Positions 23,766 to 31,900 of a DNA stretch of 39,189 nucleotides are shown one piece after another. A program made the position numbers and the translations under genes. Under the pieces are notes generated by a model. That model did no database searches. It worked only from the letters and a program-made list of their open reading frames with translations, and was not told the origin of the DNA. The stretch comes from JBDKUD01 sp050943315 (GTDB taxonomy: Bacteria; Bacillota; Syntrophomonadia; Syntrophomonadales; Syntrophomonadaceae), in NCBI GenBank assembly GCA_050943315.1, contig JBMNOY010000015.1, positions 1 through 39,189 on the forward strand, in the 5' to 3' direction. The first letter of the stretch is position 1. Every line of letters starts with the position of its first letter.

Positions 23766-25726
23766 ATGAAACGGAAATTAGTAATGCTTTTCATAGGGAC
23801 CTTAATAAGCCTGTTTATAGCTACTACTGCTATAGCAGCTGGCTGTCCTGTCAGTGTCCGCTTGAACAACCAGCCGATTTACTTTGCAGATGCCCCGGTG
23901 ATTGAAAATAACCATTGTATAGTTGCGCTAAGGCCACTCCTTGAAGCCATGGGCGCTTCCCTTTCCTGGGACCAAACGGCTGGTTTGGCTACTGCCCGTC
24001 TGAATGAATCTACTGTTACTATTACCCCTGGAAATTCTATAGTTAAGGTTAATGACCGGGATATACGCTTACCAATTACTCCCGCCGGTAAAAATGGGGT
24101 GCTTATGGTGCCCTTGCGTGCTATGGCGGACATTTTTAATATCCGTACCGAGTGGGACAGCACAACCGCAACCATTAATCTCTATACTGACAGTCAGCTT
24201 CTGGCGGATAGAAATGACCTCGAGGCTGACCTGGTTACTCTGGATATTTTGACCGTAAATGACTTTCATGGAGCACTATGCGCCAGTGAAAAGGACCCGG
24301 GGGCGGCGAGACTGGGAAAGAGCCTGCAAGCGGAAAAAGCTAAAAACCCTGACGGAACTTTAATCCTATCGGCGGGAGACATGTTCCAGGGAAGTATTGA
24401 TTCCAATTTATTATATGGCCAATCGGTTATAAAGGTAATGAACCAAATCGGTTTTGATGCCATGACCGTAGGCAATCATGAATTCGACTGGGGATTGGAT
24501 ATTTTAAAAAGGCGGGCATCCGAGGCTCGTTTTCCCTTCTTTCGGCCAATATAAAGAGTAAACAAACCGGGCGCACCCTGGAAGGGACTAAACCCTGGAT
24601 GATAGTAGAAAAAAAGGGGATTAAGGTGGCAATCATCGGGTTAACCACACCAGAGACGCTCAACCAGGCCAACCCTAAAGTTATTTCGGCGTATAAATTT
24701 GAGGAACCAGCGGCAACTGTTAACAGTTTGGTTCCGCAGCTAAAACAGCAGGGGGCACAAGTAATTATCGTACTGGGACATATAGGCGGGTACCAGGATA
24801 AAGACACCATTGCCGGTGAAGTAGTCCAACTGGCAAATAATATAACCGGGGTTGATGCCATAGTTTCCGGTCATACTCATCAAAAAATTGCCGGTTTCGT
24901 AAATAATATACCAGTTGTCCAGGCTTATTATAACGGACGGACGGTTGGTAAGCTTACTCTTAGGTATTCACCTCAGACCCAGAGAATAATCACGGCTGTC
25001 CCTTCCTTGCTTGATGTTCCTATCTCTGATCTTACCAAGGATGAGCAGATAAAAGCCATTATTGATGCTGATCAAAAGGAAATAGCGGTGCTAAAGAATG
25101 AGATTATAGGTTCGGCTGCCCACGATTTAGTTCATGAACGGGGAAGAGTTTCAGTTCTTGGCAGTTGGTTCACTGATACTATGCGGCAAACGGCTGGTGC
25201 TGATATTGCCCTGCAAAATGGCGGCGGATTAAGAACCAGCATCCCGGCCGGAAATATTACTATCGGGAAAGTCTGGGAGCTATTACCCTTTGACAATACC
25301 TTAGTCACAATGAACTTAAAAGGCAGCCAGATACTTAAGATAATGGAGTATGGAATCAATAACCCTGATTATGGCAGTATACAATACTCCGGTCTAAAGG
25401 TTACCTATAATCCCTTATTACCGCAGGGTCAACGTATAGTCAAAGCGATACTGACGGATGGCAGTGCATTAAACCCGGATAAAACTTATCGCGTGGTTAC
25501 TAATGATTTTATGGCTGGTGGCGGGGACGGTTATACCATGTTCCTGGAAGGCACAGATATTGCTGATATGCACCAGCCGGTAAGAGATATTTTCATCGAA
25601 GTGATAAAGAAATTGAATACCATTGAATTCCAGGCTGATGATCATTTGCAGATCACTGGGACACCGGAAACCCTAATCAGTTTCAATACCGTAGATAACC
25701 AGGTACTATTCAGGAATGCCGCGTAG
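23766..25726 (+). pseudogene. Secreted 5'-nucleotidase/UshA-family phosphoesterase with copper-amine-oxidase-like N-domain, frameshifted
   Basis: The gene would encode about 653 aa if one base were restored. The ATG at 23766 follows AGGAG. A signal peptide (basic start, hydrophobic core to about residue 24, AIA-A cleavage) leads into a copper-amine-oxidase N-terminal-like domain (residues about 30-140), typical of clostridial cell-envelope proteins. A metallophosphatase domain then carries NDFHG, GDMFQG and GNHEFDWG. At about 24537-24544 the frame breaks. The product continues in another frame as SANIKSKQTG, with GHIGG, SGHTHQK and the C-terminal nucleotide-binding domain QNGGGLRTS. One missing base in the T-rich CTTCTTT explains it exactly. 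Either the gene is recently inactivated or the base is a sequence error, since both halves otherwise look intact. The intact family removes phosphate from nucleotides outside the cell. Confidence 0.85.
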
Positions 25727-25785
25727 GAGTTAGAAAAATTCTGCCGCGCCCGGCCGGAATGGTTGGCTCAAATCCTTGAAGGAAG

Positions 25786-26670
25786 GTGAACCAGATAGGG
25801 AATATTGTGGACTTATTGGTAGAGCTGATAAAAAACATGTCGGTAATTATTGTACTAGCTTATGTGCTGACCCGAACCAGGGCTTATACCACTATCATGT
25901 CTAAAAAAGAAGCTAGTCCCAAACAAAAGCTGGGCCTGATTCTCGTGTTTGGTATTTTCTCCATTTATGGTACCTTGAGCGGCATCGAGATTATGGGAGC
26001 TATTGCCAACATCCGGGATCTGGGACCGGCTATCGCCGGACTTATCGGCGGACCCTGGGTAGGCCTCGGTGCTGGCCTTATTGGGGGTATTCACCGTTAT
26101 ACACTGGGAGGCGTTACCTATATACCATGCTCCATTTCTACCGTTCTGGCGGGTATAGTAGGAGGTCTTATCTACCATTACCGTAAAGGTGGATTCGTCA
26201 GCATAACTACGGCGGTGACATTTATGGTTTTAATGGAAGCCTTTCATATGGGGCTGGCTCTGGTAATCGTTAAGCCTTTTAGCCTGATTTTGCCCATCAT
26301 TCAGAACGTAAGCCTGCCTATGATATTAACTAACGGCCTGGGAATGGGCATTTTTGCGTTCATTATCCATAACTTGATAAAAGAACGAGAAACCCAGCAC
26401 ACCAAGGAAATGATCGAGGGAGAATTAAGCGTAGCCCGCGAAATACAAATGAGTATTGTTCCCAAAATCTTCCCGCCCTTTCCGGAAAAATCAGAATTGG
26501 ACGTGTTTGCCATTCTGGAACCCGCCAAAGAAGTTGGCGGAGACCTGTACGACTTTTTCCTGCTGGATGATGATCATCTTTGTTTCACCATTGGCGATGT
26601 ATCCGGCAAAGGTGTTCCAGCATCTTTGTTTATGGCTGTTACCAAAACCCTGGAATTATTAAGAATATAA
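25786..26670 (+). pseudogene. LytS-type 5TM / SpoIIE phosphatase, truncated within the phosphatase domain
   Basis: The product starts with a five-to-six-segment membrane domain of the LytS/YhcK type (ANIRDLGPAIAGLIGGP, GGIHRYTLGG). A linker coiled coil with the SpoIIE-associated start SVAREIQMSIVPKIFP follows, then the first part of a PP2C-type SpoIIE domain (EVGGDLYDFF, DVSGKGVPASLFMAVTKTL). The frame stops after about 80 of the roughly 190 residues such a domain needs; the second metal-binding half is gone and is not found downstream in any plus frame. The break near 26650 coincides with the end of an inverted gene fragment, so a rearrangement cut it. The start is uncertain (GTG 25786 is very close to AAGGAAGG). 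Intact relatives dephosphorylate anti-sigma antagonists. Confidence 0.8.
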
Positions 26671-26915
26671 CCATGTACATATTTTTGGTGGTTTTGAATT
26701 TCCCTTTCAATCAGCGGAGTTGGCCCGATCTTTAATACTGTGGGCAGCATGCGGCGGTTGTTCTGGTCATAGGAAGTAACGCGAAATGGTTTGCCGGCAC
26801 TGAACCCGCCTGTTAATGGTTCCAGAACTACTCGCCGGGCATCAGCATAGAGCCGGCGAGTGATGATTTGCCATTCCTCCGGAAAGTCCATCTCACCGGT
26901 TATTTCCAGGACCAA
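26651..26915 (-). pseudogene. 5' fragment of a TCAD9-like (ternary complex associated domain) gene, inverted
   Basis: On the minus strand a frame with protein-like character reads ITGEMDFPEEWQIITRRL, then a GGFSAGKPFRV and PTVLKIGPTPLIEREIQN pattern, ending YVHGYILNNS. This resembles the kinase-like domain annotated as ternary complex associated domain 9, recognised from memory and not certain. After about 26651 the frame runs antisense into the SpoIIE-type gene and has no family character, so the 3' end is lost. TTG 26915 or ATG 26891 could be the original start; an in-frame TAA lies upstream. It is the counterpart of the truncated phosphatase at the same junction. The remaining 26916-27144 stretch shows no gene and must carry the permease promoter. 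Confidence 0.5.
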
Positions 26916-27144
26916 CTGTTTCTCTTCTCCGGAGCGGACTAGTTACGCTCTTGCTCTGGTTTCTGACCTAAATCCACGAATGAGAGCCACCTTAATGCTT
27001 TTGGCTCCCACCCCATTAGAAATCTTAATAGGTTTCTTAAAGTTAAAGAGCCAAACATTGTGCTATAGTTTAATATGTTGTGCCAAATTATTTGAGCAAC
27101 TGGGGAAAACTAACGTACAAAAACTTATATTTGGAGGTTGTGGA

Positions 27145-28227
27145 ATGGCTATAAACATTCAAGACATTCTGGCTGCTATCGGGGTAGTCATTAATGGTCT
27201 CCCCCAGGGCCTCTTGGCCTTAACTTTTGGATTTGCCTCAGTTCCTACTGCTATCGGTTTTGCCATTGGTGCTGTAGGGTCCGGTGTACTGGGAGTAGTA
27301 GCTCCCATATCCTTTCAAGCGGAAACCATTACCCTTGCTGGGACCCTGGGCCGCAATATACGGGAACGGTTATCGATAATATTCATTGAGGGTGCCTTTC
27401 TCCTTCTGGTAGGTCTACTGGGATTATTTACTGTATTAGTAAATTTTATCGGTCCGGTCATAAGCAATGCTATGATGGCTGGTGTAGGTATAATACTGGC
27501 CAGAGTTGCTGTTAACATGGTGAAAAATAATTACCGTATAGGAATTGTGTCTATGGTTACAGCTCTATTAACCTATTATGCTACACCTAACCCTGATAAC
27601 AAGTTGGTTTATACTATCGTGATTTCGGTAATCATTTCTACTATTGCCGCCCTTTTATTCAAACAGGAAAGCAATCTGGATATTGATGAGACGCGGGAAA
27701 GGTTTATCCTGCAGGCACCGATCGTAAATGCTAATGTTATCCGTGGTGCTCTGGCCCTGGTTACACTTAACATTGGTGCCAATATAGCTTTTGGGAATAT
27801 TACTGCCCAGACTATAGCCAAAACTTCGATAAACCTGGACCATCTGACCATAATCAGCAGTCTGGCAGATATGGGTTCTTCCCTGTTCGGCGGGGCTCCG
27901 GTAGAATCAATAATATCTGCTACCGGTGCGGCACCTCATCCGGTTACATCGGCAGTGTTAATGATGTCTATTATGGCAGTCATTCTATTGCTGAAACTGC
28001 TGCCTAAAATTGGCCGTTATGTTCCCAGCGAGTCCATAGCTGGTTTTCTATTTGTTCTGGGGGCCATCGTTACCGTACCTACTAATATTAACCTGGCTTT
28101 AACCGGAGCTGATGCTGCCAGTGTTATTGTGGCCGGGGTAACCATGACCGTCACAGCCATTATTGAGCCTTTTTCCGGCATGGTTTCCGGTATTCTGATT
28201 AAAATGTTGATTGGATTTTTTGGTTAG
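27145..28227 (+). CDS. NCS2-type purine permease (xanthine/guanine/hypoxanthine family)
   Basis: This 360-aa polytopic membrane protein has about ten hydrophobic segments. It resembles nucleobase permeases of the NCS2 family: the early APISFQAETITLAGTLG block, a central long loop QESNLDIDETRERF, and the later segment SSLFGGAPVESIISATGAAPHP that corresponds to the substrate-site region. It is shorter than typical members (about 430 aa), and the N-terminal transmembrane helices may be fewer. I chose ATG 27145 because GGAGG precedes it; codons further upstream are in the rearranged stretch. The phosphoribosyltransferase gene follows 13 bp later, so uptake is coupled to salvage. The substrate is inferred as a purine base. 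Confidence 0.75.
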   Translation: MAINIQDILAAIGVVINGLPQGLLALTFGFASVPTAIGFAIGAVGSGVLGVVAPISFQAETITLAGTLGRNIRERLSIIFIEGAFLLLVGLLGLFTVLVNFIGPVISNAMMAGVGIILARVAVNMVKNNYRIGIVSMVTALLTYYATPNPDNKLVYTIVISVIISTIAALLFKQESNLDIDETRERFILQAPIVNANVIRGALALVTLNIGANIAFGNITAQTIAKTSINLDHLTIISSLADMGSSLFGGAPVESIISATGAAPHPVTSAVLMMSIMAVILLLKLLPKIGRYVPSESIAGFLFVLGAIVTVPTNINLALTGADAASVIVAGVTMTVTAIIEPFSGMVSGILIKMLIGFFG

Positions 28228-28240
28228 AAGGTGATAATAA

Positions 28241-28789
28241 GTGTCAGATCATACCTATACTTTGAAAATATGCGGTTTAGAGAGAGAACTACAGTTGGTT
28301 GAGGTCAGTCCGGGGCTGAAAATAGCCAGTTTTGTTATTTTGGGTGACACTGAACTAGTTTGCCGGGTAGCACCGGAAATAGTAAAAAGGCTGCCTCCAC
28401 TTGATATTTTGATAACTGCCGAGGCCAAAGGTATTCCTCTGGTTTTCGAAATTTCCAGGTTACTGGGAACGAATTACCTCATTGCCCGTAAGAGTGTTAA
28501 GCCCTATATGAAAGATCCTCTGGTGGACCGGGTAGTTTCCATTACTACGCAAAAGGAACAGATGTTGTGTCTCGACGGGAAAGATGCTCAAGCGGTCAGG
28601 GGAAAAAGAGTAGCTATAATTGATGATGTTATAAGCACCGGCGAGTCAGTTAATGCGCTAGAAAGGTTAATCTCTAAGGCTGGAGGTACAGTTGTAGCCA
28701 AGGCAGCAATTCTTGCTGAAGGTGATGCCAGTAAACTAAAGGATATTATTTATCTGCAGGAATTGCCTCTTTTCCCAACTGAAAAATAG
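28241..28789 (+). CDS. Purine phosphoribosyltransferase (adenine/xanthine PRTase-like)
   Basis: This 182-aa type I phosphoribosyltransferase resembles adenine or xanthine PRTases. It has the PRPP-binding loop VAIIDDVISTGES with the adjacent acidic pair, an upstream ILITAEAKGIPLVFEISRLLG segment, and the ARKSVKPYM loop. It converts a purine base plus PRPP to the nucleotide in the cytoplasm. The start is GTG 28241, preceded by AAGGTGA. It directly follows the permease and ends in a strong terminator, giving a two-gene uptake and salvage operon. Base specificity cannot be read from sequence. Confidence 0.88.
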   Translation: MSDHTYTLKICGLERELQLVEVSPGLKIASFVILGDTELVCRVAPEIVKRLPPLDILITAEAKGIPLVFEISRLLGTNYLIARKSVKPYMKDPLVDRVVSITTQKEQMLCLDGKDAQAVRGKRVAIIDDVISTGESVNALERLISKAGGTVVAKAAILAEGDASKLKDIIYLQELPLFPTEK

Positions 28790-28821
28790 TCATATAAGAC
28801 TTTTACAAAACTCCTTCACGG

Positions 28822-28858
28822 AACCGGGCCTGCCCTTTTAAGGACCCGGTTTTTTTTA
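28822..28858 (+). terminator. Strong intrinsic terminator of the permease-PRTase operon
   Basis: AACCGGG (28822-28828) pairs with CCCGGTT (28845-28851), extended by CCT/AGG inside, and is followed by an unbroken run of T up to 28858. It closes the permease and phosphoribosyltransferase unit. Confidence 0.93.
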
Positions 28859-28992
28859 TCATAAAAATGCCGGCAGTCATATTATGGAATTTAACTATCT
28901 TATATAATTAATCACTATTAAAGGATATATTACCATAGATGTTGAATAAATGTTGAAATATGGAAAAAGCAAGAAGGGCAGGGCCGGTTTAA

Positions 28993-31900
28993 TTGGTAAG
29001 AACAGCAGAAAAGTTAGCGAACTTTAAAACTATTTACTGTTCACCCAGCAGTATTATATATCGCGCATTTGATACCGGAAACAATCGCAAAGTTATTGTA
29101 AAGACCCTTAACCGGGAGCTCTACGACCCGAAAACCTTGGCTAAACTAAAAAATGAGTTCCGGTTATTAGAGAAACTTCAAGGTGACTTTGTGGTTAGGA
29201 CTTACGAGTTTGTAAATATTGAAAACCATTTTTCCATCGTTATGGAGGATTTTGGCGGTATTTCCCTGGACCAATATCTTCTTTCTAACCGGATAGATAT
29301 AATGGAATTACTACAGATTGCCTTGAAGATAGTGCAGTGTCTGGATCATATCCATAACCAGAACGTTATTCATAACGACATTAATCCTTCCAATATTGTA
29401 TATAATCCCATTAGTAAAAAAATAAAACTGATTGACTTTGGCAATGCTTCGGAGTTCTCCTTTGAAACCAGGCAAGCCCTCCACCCTAATAAACTGGAAG
29501 GGCGGCTGCCGTACATTTCCCCGGAGCAAACGGGAAGAATGAACCGTCCCGTTGATTACCGGACCGACTTCTATTCACTGGGAATTAGCCTGTATGAATT
29601 AGCCTGCCGAAGACTTCCGCTGGTATCGGAAAATCCTGCCGAAATCATGCATTTCCATATCGCTAAAATACCGGTACCAGCCCATGAGATTAATCCCCGG
29701 ATACCAAAGCGGGTATCTGCTATCATCTCCAAACTGATGGCCAAGATGCCTGAGGACAGGTATAAGAATGCCCGCGGGATTGCAGCAGATATACAAAACT
29801 GCATAACCCAGATGGAAAATGGCCATATTCAGGAATTTGATTTAGGTCGTCAGGATATAGCCACTAAGTTTGAGGTGCCTAAAAAGTTATACGGCAGAGA
29901 TAATGAAGTGAAAAAGTTGTTGGCTTGCTATACCAGGAGTACCCGGGGCAAAACGGAATTTGTTCTTATCGGTGGGTATTCCGGAAGCGGTAAGACCAGG
30001 CTGGTAAATGAACTTCATAAACCCATAACACAGGAACAAGGTATATTTATCTCCGGAAAGTATGACCAGTACAACCGCAATAATCCGTACTCAGCCTGTT
30101 TTCAGGCCATTGACCAATTTTGTCAATACATCTTGGGCGAACCTGAGATTAAGATTAAAGCCTGGAGAGAACGTATTCTACCTGTCTTAGGTTTGAATGG
30201 ACGATTGCTAACGGATAAAGTCCCGCGGCTGAAACTAATCATCGGGGAACAACCGGTATTAGGTGAGATGACTCCCATCGAAGAACAGACCCGGTTTAAG
30301 CTTGCTTTGAAAAATTGGCTGACAGTCATATCTTCGCCGGAGCACCCGGTGGTATTTTTCATGGACGATATTCAGTGGGCTGATACTGCATCCCTGGACC
30401 TTTTTGAGAGTTTGGTTATAGACGAAGCCATTACCGGATTAATGTTTGTCGGGACCTACCGGGACAACGAGGTGAATGCGGCACACCCGCTTCTAAGGAC
30501 TATTGATAATATTAAAGAATATGATGGACAAGTGGAATTTATTAAGCTGGATAACCTAACCATAAATGATATCACCCGAATGCTGGCGGATATAACCAGC
30601 CGGCCGGAGCCGGAAGTCCAGAGCCTGGCGGAACTGGTGCACGATAGAACTCTGGGAAATCCGTTTTATACGATTGGGTTTTTAAAACATTGTTACCAGG
30701 AAAACTTGCTATATTATGACCGCGAAGCTATGAGCTGGCAGTGGACCGCAGCAGGAATATTGAACAGCCCGATATCTGACAATGTAGCCGATTATCTGAT
30801 AGATAAAATAGACACTCTTCCGGAAGCCTGCAGCGGGCTGATTAAACTGGCGGCCTGTATAGGAAACCAGTTTCCCGCCAGTGTTTTGGCGGCCGTAGCT
30901 GGCAAGGATGTTAATATGATTAGAGATAATCTTAAACCAGCAATATTGCAGGAAATGGTTTATGTAGCCGGGAATAAAGAGGATGTGTTTACCGAGTTGC
31001 AGTTTGAGTTTTGCCATGACAAATTTCAACAGGCCGGTTATCAGGCTCTGCCAGAGGAGATCAAGAAAGCCACCCATCTAAAAATTGCCCGCTATTACGA
31101 GTATCACCAAAACCTTGAGGGAGAATATCTTTTCGCGGTGGCTGATCATTATTCCAAAGCCCTGGATTGTCTTGGTTCACCGACGGAAATAGAACATGTA
31201 ATTGATATCTTCTTTAAAGCCAGCCGGGCGGCCACTCTTTCCTCAGCCTATGATACTGCCCGTATGTATCTGGAATTAATAATAGATATCGCACCTGAGT
31301 ATCTAAAAAACAACACGCATTTCTTATTAAGGCTGTACAGCGAATACCATTTAGTGCTTTTTAGTCTGGCCAGGTTTGAGGAACTGGACCGGGTATATAC
31401 CCGTATCGAAGAGTTGGTAACCGACCCATTGGACCTGGTAGATTGTTGTTGCCTGCAATTAATCAGTTTGTCTAATCGCAGCCGGAATGAGGAGGGCTTT
31501 TTACTGGGAATAGCACTGCTGGAAAAACTAGGCATAAAGTATCCCCAGGATAATCTAGCCGAGGTGATTGAGGAGGAGCTGGCCAAATACCGGTACTATG
31601 AAAAGAACGGTAGCATCGAACAGATTGATAAAAGGAAAATGCTTACGGATAAGAAAGGCAAGGCTATTGCCAAACTCCTTAACCGGATTGTTCCTACCGG
31701 CCAATTGTTTAACCCCCAGGCGGCTTTCTGGGCTGCACTGGTGAGTTCCAATTTTATTATTGAGCATGGTCCCACCGGATTAGGGCTGGAAACTACCTGG
31801 CCATTTTTCATGGGTGTTATTGCTTACCAAAATGATTTCCACTGTGGTAGTATGATGGCGCAAAAGGCCGTAGAGATAGCTGTACGGGAAGGTTTTAACG

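Noticed and set aside
24530..24600. Programmed -1 frameshift in the 5'-nucleotidase gene
   Set aside because: The site lacks an X-XXY-YYZ heptamer with good re-pairing and shows no clear stimulatory hairpin; a lost base is simpler.
26860..27144. N-terminal extension of the purine permease
   Set aside because: The upstream in-frame codons run through rearranged and promoter DNA; ATG 27145 has GGAGG in front and starts where the family pattern begins.
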